Source: Methanospirillum hungatei
GTDB taxonomy: Archaea; Halobacteriota; Methanomicrobia; Methanomicrobiales; Methanospirillaceae
Direction of reading: 5' to 3'
DNA: 11,205 nt
NCBI RefSeq assembly: GCF_020216685.1
Contig: NZ_JAIWNS010000024.1
Location: 1-11,205 of the forward strand
Under the pieces are notes generated by a model that was given only the letters and a program-made list of their open reading frames with translations, did no database searches and was not told where the DNA came from. The translations under genes were made by a program, and so were the position numbers. Positions 1 to 8,196 of this stretch are shown in pieces. Numbering within the stretch: the first letter of the stretch is position 1; each line of letters opens with the position of its first letter.

Positions 1-272
1 AAAATTGCGATAATGAGCGGGATGCCGGATTGAATGGCAATAAGGGATGAGAAATATCCGCCCAGACCAAAAAAGGCAGCGTGACCAAGCGAGCCCTGGC
101 CTGAGAAGGTAAGAAAGTTCCATGCCGACGCATAGATGATAAAAATCAACATAAGGATAAGGACTGTCCGGTAATACTGGTTTGACCCCAGTACGACCGG
201 AAGAAGAGCAGCCACGATGAATGCCAGCACCGCGAACTGATATCTTCTCTCCTGAAGGAACGGAGGGATCAT
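1..272 (-). CDS. livM: Branched-chain amino acid ABC transporter permease, LivM family (5' part only)
   Basis: This is the second inner-membrane permease of a HAAT-type (branched-chain amino acid, amide or urea) importer. Only the first 90 codons lie in the window; the gene continues past base 1. The peptide begins MIPPFLQERRYQFAVLAF, then hydrophobic helices, then the family signature NFLTFSGQGSLGHAAFFGLG (about residues 51-70), which is typical of LivM proteins. The ATG overlaps the livH stop as ATGA, so translation is probably coupled, and a strong Shine-Dalgarno site lies 5 nt upstream inside the livH end. The ATP-binding subunits (LivG, LivF) would be expected beyond the window edge. The family assignment is firm; the substrate cannot be read from the sequence. 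Confidence 0.9.
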   Translation of the reverse strand, partial: MIPPFLQERRYQFAVLAFIVAALLPVVLGSNQYYRTVLILMLIFIIYASAWNFLTFSGQGSLGHAAFFGLGGYFSSLIAIQSGIPLIIAI

Positions 273-1150
273 TCACTATCCTCCCCGAAGAGACCTGTTG
301 GACGGATAATAAGCACTATGATCAGGAGAATAAATGATACAGCATCCTTCCATGCACCACCAAGGGTAAAAGCGGTCCCGTTCTCAACAAGACCAACAGC
401 AAGCCCACCCACAATTGCACCGGGAATACTGCCAAGACCTCCCAGAATAATGATTGCGAATGCCTTAATGGCCGGAATGGACCCCATATAGGGATTAAAG
501 ACCTGGCCGCTGACTGCCCAGAGTGTCCCGGCTGCTCCTGCAAGGGCCGCACCGATACCAAAGGTTACCATATCCATCCGCTCGACATTAATTCCCATCA
601 GCATCGCACCTTTCCTATCCTGACTGGTAGCCCTGATTGCCCGGCCGGTCCAGGTGTGATGAAGAAAGATATACAGGCCGATAAGCAGGATAGCAGTAAT
701 TGCCATGATGATAAGATAATCAAGCGGGACCTGAATGATTCCCAGATCCACACTGATATCTCTGAAAGGACTCTGGATAGTCTTCCATTCATCGGTCCAA
801 ATCCTGGCAACCAGGTTCTGAATGATATAAATGAGCCCGATACTCACGAAGATCTCATTTAATTTTCCAGTCCCGAGAATAGGTCTGAAACAGAGCCTTT
901 CCACGATAACCCCAATCACCACAAGAAGCGGAATTGAGGCACAGAGAAGAACATAGGGATTGAACCCGCTCATAACGAAGAGAAAGAACGTAATGTACGT
1001 TCCCAGCATGAGAAATTCCCCATGGGCAAAGTTCACAATCTTCATGACTCCGAAGATAAGATTCAGCCCTGTTGCCAGGAGGATGTAAATACACCCGGTG
1101 TATAATCCCCAGAAGAGAACCTGGGTGATTATCTCAATATGTAGGTCCAT
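269..1150 (-). CDS. livH: Branched-chain amino acid ABC transporter permease, LivH family
   Basis: This is the first membrane permease of a HAAT-type ABC importer; it pairs with LivM to form the translocation channel. The 293 residues match the usual family length of about 290. Visible hallmarks are NLIFGVMKIVNFAHGEF near residues 30-46 (the conserved NxxxGxxxxxNFAHG region) and AFAIIILGGLGSIPGA near residues 231-246, the loop expected to contact the ATPase. The rest is a run of about eight hydrophobic segments. The ATG has GGAGG on the minus strand 13 nt upstream, slightly further than ideal. It lies 28 bp after the livK-like gene and overlaps livM by 4 bp, so the three form one operon. The product sits in the cytoplasmic membrane. 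Confidence 0.92.
   Translation of the reverse strand: MDLHIEIITQVLFWGLYTGCIYILLATGLNLIFGVMKIVNFAHGEFLMLGTYITFFLFVMSGFNPYVLLCASIPLLVVIGVIVERLCFRPILGTGKLNEIFVSIGLIYIIQNLVARIWTDEWKTIQSPFRDISVDLGIIQVPLDYLIIMAITAILLIGLYIFLHHTWTGRAIRATSQDRKGAMLMGINVERMDMVTFGIGAALAGAAGTLWAVSGQVFNPYMGSIPAIKAFAIIILGGLGSIPGAIVGGLAVGLVENGTAFTLGGAWKDAVSFILLIIVLIIRPTGLFGEDSE
278..284 (-). promoter_or_regulatory. Shine-Dalgarno site for livM
   Basis: On the minus strand GGAGGAT lies 5 nt before the livM ATG, inside the last codons of livH. It supports choosing the ATG that overlaps the livH stop codon as the livM start. Confidence 0.7.
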
Positions 1151-1178
1151 TCCTGCGTTCCATCCTCCAAAAATGTGA

Positions 1179-2504
1179 TCAGGGAGATCCCGGCTGATAC
1201 CAGTCAGGGATCACAAATCCGGTCTCACGGATTGATTCAGGCCAGACGATATGCGGTCTTATCTCTCCTACAGCGGGGTCCATCTTCATCTGTTCAACAT
1301 ACAGGTCAAAACTGCTCTCCTGATAATCTGGACTGAACCGGATTACCTGATCCTTCATCACTTCTATCATGTGGTCCATGGAGATCTCTGAAAGAGCCTT
1401 CCGGACTGCATCCTTCTGTACAGTTCCTGCATTTTCGATGGCTTTTGCAGCGATATATACTGATTCATACGTTGCCGCACCCATCATTCCGGAAAATCCG
1501 CCATACTTTGTCTGGAAATCCTCAAGGAATTTTTTCGTTCTTTCAGAAGTACTGCCTTTCGGGATGGCATATGGTGAGAACCTGCTCTCCATCAGGGTAA
1601 AGTCCCCTAACTCTCCAACGCCTGAATAGTAATCAGGGTCATCATTGTTCTCAATTGAGAGGATGAGTGTATCAAGACCGACATCTCGTCTGGCCTGCTG
1701 GGTGAGCGGGATCAGTTCGTTCAGGAAGGTGACCGCATAGATGATATCCGGTTTTTTCGCTTTTACTGAGGTCAGAGCAGTCCTGAAATCTGACTCACCC
1801 ATCTTGAATGTCTCTTCGGCCACAATCTCAATCGGGAGGTTTAAGTCTTGTGTCAGATTCCGAACCGCTCCCTGCTGTCCTTTTCCAAAGGGACTGTCCT
1901 GGAAGATAAGTGCAAGCCTGAGCGGGCGGTCATCGGGAAGATTGAATTTCTTGTAGATCTCAGGCCGTACCACTTCATCTATGAAAAGGATGCTGGCTTT
2001 GGCTGAATCATCCGTGTTTGGACGATGGAAGAACATATAGCTGGTGTCGATGTCATCACGATGCGATACAGAGGTACTGGAACCACCGGAGATGATATAG
2101 GGGACTTTATTGTCGGCAACGATGGCCTGGTGGGCTGACACAACCGCACTTGAGTACCCCCCGACCAGAAGATCGACATTATCCTGGGTGATGAGCTTGG
2201 AGACGGCTTTTATGCCCCCCTCACGGGTTGACTCATCATCACCCTGGACCAGAGTAATCGGGATCTTTTTATTCAGATCTTTTACAAAGACCCCGCCTTG
2301 TGCATTAATCTCCTGGGCTGCCAGTTCTGCAGACTGCCAGATGTCTTTTCCGGTTGTACTCGCCGGACCACTCATCGACGCAACCACTCCGATCTTAATC
2401 GATTCGGCAGATTCAGAGGCAGGCTGCTCGGTGCACCCGGAGAATAAGAGTGCCCCGATAATGATGATACTCATTACCAGGCTGTATGGAACCCAATGTT
2501 TCAT
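1179..2504 (-). CDS. livK: Branched-chain amino acid-type ABC transporter substrate-binding lipoprotein (LivK-like)
   Basis: This is an extracytoplasmic binding protein of the periplasmic-binding fold type I (Peripla_BP_6). The N-terminus is a lipoprotein signal: basic start, hydrophobic core, lipobox LLFSGC with Cys24 as the expected lipid anchor. The mature domain opens with IKIGVVASMSGPASTTGKDI, the standard start of this family, and runs to residue 441, slightly long for the family. LLVGGYSSAVVSAHQAI and KKPDIIYAVTFLNE are typical core strands and helices. GGTGA lies 6 nt before the ATG, a good archaeal ribosome site. It is the first gene of the livK-livH-livM operon. Relatives bind branched-chain amino acids, amides, urea or short acids, so the ligand is left open. 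Confidence 0.9.
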   Translation of the reverse strand: MKHWVPYSLVMSIIIIGALLFSGCTEQPASESAESIKIGVVASMSGPASTTGKDIWQSAELAAQEINAQGGVFVKDLNKKIPITLVQGDDESTREGGIKAVSKLITQDNVDLLVGGYSSAVVSAHQAIVADNKVPYIISGGSSTSVSHRDDIDTSYMFFHRPNTDDSAKASILFIDEVVRPEIYKKFNLPDDRPLRLALIFQDSPFGKGQQGAVRNLTQDLNLPIEIVAEETFKMGESDFRTALTSVKAKKPDIIYAVTFLNELIPLTQQARRDVGLDTLILSIENNDDPDYYSGVGELGDFTLMESRFSPYAIPKGSTSERTKKFLEDFQTKYGGFSGMMGAATYESVYIAAKAIENAGTVQKDAVRKALSEISMDHMIEVMKDQVIRFSPDYQESSFDLYVEQMKMDPAVGEIRPHIVWPESIRETGFVIPDWYQPGSP

Positions 2505-2510
2505 GTCTGT

Positions 2511-2515
2511 TCACC
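2511..2515 (-). promoter_or_regulatory. Shine-Dalgarno site for livK
   Basis: On the minus strand GGTGA sits 6 nt before the livK ATG. It matches the pyrimidine-rich 3' end of archaeal 16S rRNA and supports this start codon. Confidence 0.65.
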
Positions 2516-2516
2516 G

Positions 2517-2536
2517 TGCCATGACATGCCATGACA
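2517..2536. repeat. Perfect tandem 10-bp direct repeat in the livK leader
   Basis: TGCCATGACA occurs twice in immediate succession on the plus strand. It lies between the livK ribosome site and the TATA-like sequence, where the transcription start is expected. Two identical sites one DNA helical turn apart are a common operator layout; a simple slippage duplication is the alternative. No protein partner can be named. Confidence 0.6.
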
Positions 2537-2550
2537 TACTTTTGTATATG

Positions 2551-2558
2551 ATAAATAA
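2551..2558 (-). promoter_or_regulatory. Possible TATA box of the liv operon
   Basis: On the minus strand TTATTTAT lies 47 nt upstream of the livK ATG in an AT-rich stretch, a fair match to the archaeal TATA consensus. A start about 25 nt downstream would fall inside the tandem repeat at 2517-2536. TTTAAAG just upstream (about 2560-2566) is an alternative. No experiment or alignment supports either. Confidence 0.35.
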
Positions 2559-2576
2559 CTTTAAAGAAATTATGGT

Positions 2577-3041
2577 TTATTCATGTAAGTCTAACGTGGT
2601 TGTATCGGATGAATGGAAACTGAGTGAAGTAAGATGATTCAGGATATCATGCCGGTGATAGTAGAGAGAAGATTTAATTTTTTATTCGCGATTCGGAATG
2701 CCTCTTTTATCTTTTCCAGTTCCTGGTTTTAAAGAGCCAGTTCATCCCTGAAATGAGTCATACACTCAACTACAGGGCCCGCGATCAACGCAATGACAAA
2801 GAGCATAATTGCACGGAAAACGGGCTCTGGAGAGAGACCCGAGATTATAATAATAGATTATGATGTGAAGGATCCCGAAAAAAAGTGCAAGAAACACAAC
2901 ATTTCGTTTATACCAGATAGCTGCAAGGAGAATGAGCCGGTTAAAAATATGGGTATAGACATAGGGGATTTTTAAGGTATAATAGATAACAAATTCAAGC
3001 AATATGGCCAGTAAAATAAATATAATCTGGGATAGAAGTTT
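2577..3041 (-). pseudogene. Decayed, truncated remnant of a membrane sensor histidine kinase
   Basis: Read on the minus strand this stretch encodes the front of a membrane sensor kinase in three frames. Frame one gives a hydrophobic N-terminus with IYYTLKIPYVYTHIF and ALFFGILHI. At a TC run (2830-2837) it shifts to PEPVFRAIMLFVIALIAGPV, which fits loss of one TC pair. Then RDELAL is followed by an in-frame TAA (2729-2731) and NQELEKIKEAFRIANKKLNL. A second shift near 2652-2653 (one base lost) restores RHDILNHLTSL, the H-box region, and the frame ends at TAA 2577-2579. No in-frame ATG is seen at the front, and no ATPase domain follows. The H-box region resembles HLLSGITRHDILNKI in the kinase at 6689-7810. 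Membrane passage followed by a cytoplasmic kinase is the inferred original design. It is surely not functional as a kinase. Confidence 0.82.
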
Positions 3042-3114
3042 TTATTTTGTGACGAGTATTTGACAGAAATTATCTAATGAAACCGGCATTCTCAAGGATA
3101 CTATAGGAACGGCA

Positions 3115-3139
3115 TGCTACCCAAACGTATCGGATAGCA
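3115..3139 (-). other. Stem-loop just downstream of the broken acetyltransferase gene
   Basis: An 8-bp inverted repeat (plus strand TGCTACCC and GGATAGCA, one wobble pair in RNA) with a 9-nt loop starts 6 nt past the stop codon at 3146. No T-tract follows on the minus strand, so it is at best a weak terminator or a 3'-end structure. The region 3042-3145 otherwise shows nothing recognisable. Confidence 0.25.
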
Positions 3140-3145
3140 ATCAGA

Positions 3146-3861
3146 TTAGAGGCTCCAGTTTTTTACAACCAGAGAGATCCCCCCATCAAGACCGGCAAAG
3201 AAATACTCCCCGTTGATGCAGCAGGTATCATACTCAATACACCCGGCCAGTTCAAAACCACAGGAGGAGAAAACCTGAAGGGAAGCAGAAGAGGTACAAT
3301 CCGCTATCACCTTTGAAAAGCCCAGGTTCTTTCCATGTTCCAGCACGACATGTATGAGAGAACAGGCAATTTTTGATCGCCGGTATCTCTTATCAACCCC
3401 AATCTGGAAGATATGGAGTGCTTCTCCGGCAGAAATTTTTTCAATTTTTAAAAAACGGTGTTCAAGTTCATCGATAAGAAGGACCGTCTCGTGAAAGTGG
3501 GAGAGGAACCGGACCATCTCCTCCCCTTCATCTGTGATATCCGATGCAAGGTCAAGACAGAAGATAAAACCGATGATATCACCTTTTACGCTGTCCAGGC
3601 AATAAAACTCAGGTTTTTCGGGATGAGAGATCTGACATATATCTCCGCATACCGGATGAATATTGATGGATCAGGGGCATGAAGATGGGTGGTCGGCTCG
3701 TCGGATATGAACACATCCGAGTAGAGTTGAGCAGCTGCTTTGTAATACTCAGTACTCAAGGGACGTATCTGAATGGTATCTGGTAGAAGGGTAATGGAGT
3801 TTGTCTTACCGATTTGATTCTGAAATACGGTCATGAGATTAGATCCATAGATGTTTACCAT
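3146..3861 (-). pseudogene. GNAT-family N-acetyltransferase split by a one-base frameshift
   Basis: Two pieces on the minus strand form one protein. The first (3861-3586) carries IQIRPLSTEYYKAAAQLYSD, a usual GNAT opening, and ends NLSFIAWTA-stop. One frame over, the sequence reads DSVKGDIIGFIFCLDLASDI and runs on to TAA at 3146. Adding one base near 3594-3596, for example turning TGGAC into TGGGAC, joins them as IAWDSVKGDIIGFI, exactly a GNAT beta-strand pair, giving about 238 residues. The second piece holds the acetyl-CoA motif region IGVDKRYRRSKIACSLIHVV and the C-terminal SSASLQVFSSCGFE. The chemoreceptor gene ends 44 bp upstream, so the two may be co-transcribed. The start is uncertain: no Shine-Dalgarno site is seen, and a second ATG lies nine codons in. 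The substrate is unknown. A sequencing error is an alternative to a true pseudogene. Confidence 0.85.
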
Positions 3862-3905
3862 GCATATGAGATAAAAAGAATGAAAAGGGAATAGTAATTC
3901 AATAT

Positions 3906-6443
3906 CTATACAATAAATTTCGCCATCTCTTTCGTAATATGATCAGTTGCTCTCATAACCTCAGAAACAGAATGAGAGATCTGATCCAACGCTGCAGAAG
4001 TCTCTTCTGTCGCTGCAGCAGATGAAACTGCTTCCTCTGCCGTTCTGGTCACATGAGATTCAAGCTCATGAACACTTGCAGTAATCTCTTCAACTGCAGC
4101 AGCCTGCTCTTCTGCAGCAGCAGCAACTGCAGATGTGTTTTCAGAAATATCCTGAATATGTGTAACTATCTGTGAGAAAACCTGAAGTGTCTGGTTCACC
4201 GCTTCATTTCCGGTGGCAACCTCCCCGGAGGATCGTTTCATGGCGAGGGTCGCATTTCCAGACTGTATCTCCAGGGCTCTTATCATATCACTGATCTTCT
4301 CTGCTGACTGCAGAGACTCTATTGCAAGTGCTTTTACCTCATCAGCAACTACTGCAAATCCCCTGCCGGCATCTCCTGCCCGTGCAGCTTCAATTGCAGC
4401 ATTTAAAGCTAAAAGATTCGTCTGATCCGCAATTTCACTAATGAGACGAACGATCTGACCGATCTGTTCCATCTGTTTCGACATCTCAGCAATGGTGTTT
4501 TCACTTTCCTCAATAGATAAAATGATGTTTTTCATCCCGGTTTCTGCTTTCCTGGCCATTTCAGAACCTTTTGAAGAGAGATCATTTGTGATATGCGAAA
4601 TAGATGCAACCTTGTCAGTCATTTCCGCTACATGAGAAATATTTACCGAGAGATCATCCATGGCACGAAGTATCTGATGAACTCCTGAAAGACTGGTATC
4701 TGCAAGACTACTTACCTGGTTTGAACTTTGAGCAAGTTTCGCTGAACCAGCAGACACTTCTTCGATTGATGCCGTCGTCTCCTCAATACTGCCAACTACA
4801 GATTCTATCTGTTTCTTTACACTTCTGAAAGAAACAGCGGTCTGTGCCCCTATTTTATTTAATGCATCCCTGAAGCTCGCAAAATCACCAGATACAGAGA
4901 TGGAAGAATCAAATCTCTGTGTATAATTGCCTCCTGCATATACTTCAGCCAGTTCCATCGCTCCATGTATCGGGTGAATGACAGCATCCAGGGTTTCATT
5001 AATACCCTGTATGATCTCACGATATGCTCCCAGATAGGCAGTCTGATCGCCACGGGTACTCAGATCTCCAGCTGCAGCTTTTTGGGAAAGGTCAGTGATG
5101 GTGCTGCTCATCATGGCAAGTGTGTCCCGCATGGTGATCATTGACTGGCCAAGCATATCATGGTCAGATGCAACCGGAATGTGGACCGAAAGATTTCCTG
5201 CAGCAATTCCATCTGCAGCAAGGGCTTTTCCCTGCAGTCCTTCAAGCATCCGCCTGAATGAATTCGCAAGCATACCAATCTCATCCTTTCGTTCAATCGT
5301 AATCTCTTCACCCAGTTCACCGGCGGCAATATTGTCTGCATGTTTTGTGATTCCTTCAATTGGCCGTGCAATCCCTTTTGCAGCAAAAAAGAGCAGGATT
5401 AATCCAATGATCGTGAAAACTGAACCAATCAGGATAAGAATGAGAGTATTCATACGGGCACTGGCGGTTGCAACATCCACCGGTACGGTAAAAATTACTG
5501 ACCATGGCTGATTGGAGTTTCCTACTTCAATCGGTGAATACGCAATAAACATCCCGTGTTGTTCAATAACCTCGTTTCTTCCTCGTTGTATATCGGCAAT
5601 GATTGAACTTGCATCAGAAGAGAGGGGAATTTGAGCTTCTTTAAGTGGTTTTCCCACACTATCAGGATAACCAGTAGCTCCTGTTACAATCCCGTCATAA
5701 GAGATAATGTATACTTTTCCTGAATCAGCATATGTATCCAGTTTATCTGTAAGCCCCTGGATGGCATCAAGAGGAACATCTACTCCGGCAATCCCATAAA
5801 ATTCATTCTTTACAATTATGGGAACAACAATTGAAGAGAGTAAAATTTTCCGACCCTGAATATCCCACGGAAAGGGAGGAGTTACATATTCTTTCAGAGT
5901 TGTTTTTGGAACCTGGTAATATTCACTTCCCTCTTCCCCGGCATTATAATTATAAACATAATCCAGTTTTGGATTTCCAGCGCTATCACGGGAATAATAT
6001 GCCATGAATTTTCCAGTTTCGTCTGTACCGGGTTTACCCCGATATTCCTTATCCCTGCCATCATAGACATCCGGCTCGAGCGCAATATAGACTCCATTAA
6101 ATTCCGGATATGCTTTCATCAGTCCAAGAACAATTGCCTGGAATTCTTCCCGTGATGCTTTATTCCCGGAATCCACTGCACCGTTAATCCCATTTGCCAG
6201 AGTGCGGGCAATGATCAATGCTTCATCGATGTCTTCTTTTAAAATAGCTGCTTTCTCTCCTGCTATAGCACTCACGATGGTTTTTGATCCATCGACTGAT
6301 ATGGCATACTGGGAAAGACTTGCATACCCGATTATTGCAGCTGAAACGATTATTAATGCAATCGCCCCAAAAAATAAGATTTCATGTCTGATAGAATGGA
6401 ACTGAATAGATCTCATATTAGGAGATATGAGTATTTTTTTCAT
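3906..6443 (-). CDS. Methyl-accepting chemotaxis protein with dCache sensor and poly-HAMP stalk
   Basis: This is a transmembrane chemoreceptor that would signal to CheA/CheW to control swimming. Order in 845 residues: helix at about 22-41; an extracellular double-Cache sensor at about 45-325, with [17 protein letters not shown] and [14 protein letters not shown] typical of dCache_1; second helix at about 333-355; HAMP at about 356-405 (PIEGI...DEIG); then three HAMP-like units with LG or GDF signatures (about 410-445, 455-490, 500-535); then the signalling domain 541-845. Its hairpin tip reads [20 protein letters not shown] (670-689) followed by [15 protein letters not shown]. Glu/Gln pairs such as [11 protein letters not shown] (777-787) are likely methylation sites. 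No che gene is nearby. A TATA box at 6544-6556 suggests its own promoter. No clear Shine-Dalgarno site precedes the ATG. The ligand is unknown. Confidence 0.93.
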   Translation of the reverse strand: MKKILISPNMRSIQFHSIRHEILFFGAIALIIVSAAIIGYASLSQYAISVDGSKTIVSAIAGEKAAILKEDIDEALIIARTLANGINGAVDSGNKASREEFQAIVLGLMKAYPEFNGVYIALEPDVYDGRDKEYRGKPGTDETGKFMAYYSRDSAGNPKLDYVYNYNAGEEGSEYYQVPKTTLKEYVTPPFPWDIQGRKILLSSIVVPIIVKNEFYGIAGVDVPLDAIQGLTDKLDTYADSGKVYIISYDGIVTGATGYPDSVGKPLKEAQIPLSSDASSIIADIQRGRNEVIEQHGMFIAYSPIEVGNSNQPWSVIFTVPVDVATASARMNTLILILIGSVFTIIGLILLFFAAKGIARPIEGITKHADNIAAGELGEEITIERKDEIGMLANSFRRMLEGLQGKALAADGIAAGNLSVHIPVASDHDMLGQSMITMRDTLAMMSSTITDLSQKAAAGDLSTRGDQTAYLGAYREIIQGINETLDAVIHPIHGAMELAEVYAGGNYTQRFDSSISVSGDFASFRDALNKIGAQTAVSFRSVKKQIESVVGSIEETTASIEEVSAGSAKLAQSSNQVSSLADTSLSGVHQILRAMDDLSVNISHVAEMTDKVASISHITNDLSSKGSEMARKAETGMKNIILSIEESENTIAEMSKQMEQIGQIVRLISEIADQTNLLALNAAIEAARAGDAGRGFAVVADEVKALAIESLQSAEKISDMIRALEIQSGNATLAMKRSSGEVATGNEAVNQTLQVFSQIVTHIQDISENTSAVAAAAEEQAAAVEEITASVHELESHVTRTAEEAVSSAAATEETSAALDQISHSVSEVMRATDHITKEMAKFIV

Positions 6444-6507
6444 ATTTATAGGAATGCATTGATCGAGAGTTTCAAGTTTTTTCGTATTGTAAATGGGATG
6501 TCTACAT

Positions 6508-6540
6508 AATCAGATATTCTCCAATGGAAATGCCGGATTA
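6508..6540 (-). promoter_or_regulatory. Upstream element shared with the receiver-protein operon (copy 1)
   Basis: On the minus strand this holds TAATCCGG, an 8-nt spacer, TTGGAGAATA, one base, then CTGATT. The same blocks, with a 6-nt spacer and one difference in the second block, occur at 11154-11184 ahead of another signalling gene. The spacer also forms TCCA-T-TGGA, a short palindrome. It begins 3 nt after the TATA element and would span the expected transcription start of the chemoreceptor gene. A regulator site or a common leader is inferred. Confidence 0.45.
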
Positions 6541-6543
6541 TGA

Positions 6544-6556
6544 GTATATATATAAC
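6544..6556 (-). promoter_or_regulatory. TATA box for the chemoreceptor gene
   Basis: On the minus strand GTTATATATATAC is a strong match to the archaeal TATA element. It lies about 100 nt before the chemoreceptor ATG, so a start about 25 nt downstream would leave a leader of roughly 80 nt. No other gene on either strand would plausibly use it. Confidence 0.55.
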
Positions 6557-6640
6557 TTCATCGTAATGATAATGTTTTCTGAATTATTCAGACAATTACA
6601 CTTAATTCTCAATGAAAAGCAAATAATGGTTCTGATTTAC

Positions 6641-6679
6641 ATAATAAGAAAAAATAAGGAGTTTATGCAGACAGTCTGC
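6641..6679 (-). terminator. Hairpin and T-tract after the receiver-kinase gene
   Basis: Nine nt past the stop at 6689, the minus strand carries GCAGAC-T-GTCTGC (6667-6679), a perfect inverted repeat. About ten nt later comes TTATTTTTTCTTATT (6657-6643). Archaeal termination needs mainly the T-rich stretch; the hairpin adds support. The site would end the three-gene signalling operon before the chemoreceptor promoter. Confidence 0.5.
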
Positions 6680-6688
6680 TTGAATCAT

Positions 6689-7810
6689 TCAGGTGATAAT
6701 AACGGGGCGGTAATATTCAGGAGGAACAGATATCTCAAATCGTGCAGATCTCCCCGGTTCACCATTTTCTATTATCGCGTATCCGGTAATTTGGAGTATG
6801 TTTCGGGAGAGAAAGAGGCCATAACCGGAGTTATGAAAATATTTCCTGGTGAAGATGTTTTCTTTTTCACCTGTTGGAATTCCACACCCATCATCTTCAA
6901 TAATTATCACATATCTATCATCCCTGATTTCATTAGAAACCCTGATTCGGGTTACATGTTTTCCATGATGGATGGAGTTTTCCAGAAGATTGTAAAAAAC
7001 CCGGGGAAGAAGGGGATCTGCATAACATTCAACGGGATCCAGATGAATATCCAAAACTACAAGGCCGGTATCCAGTAGGCTAAATGCCTCTTCAAGAACA
7101 TTCCTGATATCAAACCATCCTGGAGAATGTATTCCCATCTCCTGATAGTCTCGTGTGAATGTTATCTGTTTCCGGATGACATCAATGGATTCATGTGCCC
7201 TTCTTACGAATGCTATGCCCTCTTCACTGGTAACCTCTTCACGAATCAGGCACATGTATCCATTCAGAGCTGTGATTTTATTCAAAATATCATGACGGGT
7301 AATCCCAGATAGTAGATGTAATTTATTGAGAGCATGTTTCAGGGATTGCTCACTTTTCTGAAGCATCCGATTATGTTCCTCAAGTTCCTTATTCTTTTCA
7401 TGCAAGAGCGTCCGTAATACAGATTGTTCCATATGAAGCCTGAGTCGTGCAAGGAGAACTCTACTTTGAAAGGGTTTACAGACATAATCAGCCCCGCCAC
7501 AGGAGAGCCCTGTCTGAATCATATCCTCTTCCCCGAGTGCTGAAAGAAAGATAATCGGAACTGATGAAAATCTCTCATCCTGTTTCAGACGGGTGCATAC
7601 CATAATCCCGTTCATATGAGGCATCATGATATCCAGGAGAATTGCTCCAGGCGTTATTGAATTACAGATTTCAAGAGCGTTCAATCCATCCTGTGCAAGC
7701 AGAACGTCATACCCTGCCTGATGAATTGTTTGAGCAGTAACTTGCAGATTGTGAACATCATCATCAACGATAAGAACGGGTCCGGGTTTTATGTCTATTC
7801 TCGGTGTCAT
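6689..7810 (-). CDS. Receiver-histidine kinase fusion (REC, coiled coil, HATPase)
   Basis: This is a soluble two-component protein that joins an N-terminal receiver to a kinase, so a phosphoryl group received at Asp60 probably controls its activity. Receiver, about 10-125: acidic DDD16-18, Asp60 in LLDIMMP, Ser90 and Lys112 in CKPF. A likely coiled coil spans about 128-165. The H-box is TRHDILNKI with His173. The ATPase has YNLLENSIHHG (N277), DDGCG (306-310) and the glycine-rich NSGYGLFLSRNI (327-338). The whole is 373 residues with no membrane segment. The start overlaps the upstream kinase frame as ATGA and has AGGAGAT 6 nt upstream, so it can be translated even though the upstream frame carries a stop codon. 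The receiver is a close relative of that in 10375-11121. Partner and output are unknown. Confidence 0.92.
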   Translation of the reverse strand: MTPRIDIKPGPVLIVDDDVHNLQVTAQTIHQAGYDVLLAQDGLNALEICNSITPGAILLDIMMPHMNGIMVCTRLKQDERFSSVPIIFLSALGEEDMIQTGLSCGGADYVCKPFQSRVLLARLRLHMEQSVLRTLLHEKNKELEEHNRMLQKSEQSLKHALNKLHLLSGITRHDILNKITALNGYMCLIREEVTSEEGIAFVRRAHESIDVIRKQITFTRDYQEMGIHSPGWFDIRNVLEEAFSLLDTGLVVLDIHLDPVECYADPLLPRVFYNLLENSIHHGKHVTRIRVSNEIRDDRYVIIIEDDGCGIPTGEKENIFTRKYFHNSGYGLFLSRNILQITGYAIIENGEPGRSARFEISVPPEYYRPVIIT

Positions 7811-8196
7811 TTTGTTATCTCCTGAAACGTATCAATGACTTCCTGGATCAATTTTAAATCAAATTCGCGGGCTGCCTCTTTCAGCCGGTCTGCCATCTGA
7901 TGAAACTGGTCAGAAGAATGGAGAGTTCCAAACCCATCTAAGTCATCTGCAATTTCCATTACCTCACTGGGAATACATTTACGTCTTATTGCCTGAAGCC
8001 TTCCTGAAAACAACCGGATTGCATCCTGACCAACTTGAGGAGAGATTTCATGTGGGCATTGAGCTTTTGGTTCCTGGCAATTAGGGATTGGAGATGGCTT
8101 TTGTACTTCAATATATTGTTTGAGAACTGGAATGATATCCTCTATCCGGATAGGTTTTCGAAGAACTGCTGCAAATCCTTCAAGATTAGCTTCATC
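7807..8196 (-). pseudogene. 3' remainder of the hybrid kinase gene beyond an in-frame stop
   Basis: This continues the frame of the hybrid kinase at 8197-10371 without any shift; only the TAA at 8197-8199 separates them. It begins DEANLEGFAAVLRKP, supplying the conserved receiver Lys (LRKP) and the last helices that the upstream product lacks. After a linker rich in Pro and Gln it ends with a helical domain (ADRLKEAAREFDLKLIQEVI) like the C-terminal helices often attached to hybrid kinases. The frame ends in a TGA that overlaps the next gene. A TTG at 8013 could start a 68-residue piece, but no good ribosome site precedes it. It is most simply the orphaned end of one gene of about 854 codons. 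Confidence 0.85.
7817..7823 (-). promoter_or_regulatory. Strong Shine-Dalgarno site for the receiver-kinase fusion
   Basis: AGGAGAT on the minus strand lies 6 nt before the ATG at 7810. It lets ribosomes start here independently of the upstream frame, which is interrupted by a stop codon at 8197-8199. Confidence 0.65.

Noticed and set aside
2110..2637. Plus-strand open frame of 175 codons opposite livK
   Set aside because: It is antisense to a well-supported binding-protein gene, and its composition has no domain signal. Its last part runs through the promoter, tandem repeat and kinase remnant.
2766..3002. Small hydrophobic protein of 78 residues as an independent gene
   Set aside because: It starts at a TTG, and its hydrophobic N-terminus continues upstream of that TTG to 3041. 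The last third changes to a non-natural composition where the neighbouring frame carries on with a membrane helix, so it is a fragment of the kinase remnant.
3115..3139. Intrinsic terminator after the acetyltransferase gene
   Set aside because: The 8-bp stem has a wobble pair, and no T-run follows it on the minus strand. It is kept only as a possible stem-loop of low confidence.
6524..7078. Plus-strand open frame of 184 codons opposite the receiver-kinase gene
   Set aside because: Most of it is the reverse complement of the kinase ATPase domain, whose motifs are clear on the minus strand. The peptide shows no recognisable motif, and its front lies in the AT-rich promoter region.
7807..8013. 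Separate 68-residue protein starting at TTG 8013
   Set aside because: The same frame runs upstream without a break to the TAA at 8197, encoding the missing receiver end, and no good ribosome site precedes the TTG. It is better read as the tail of the hybrid kinase.
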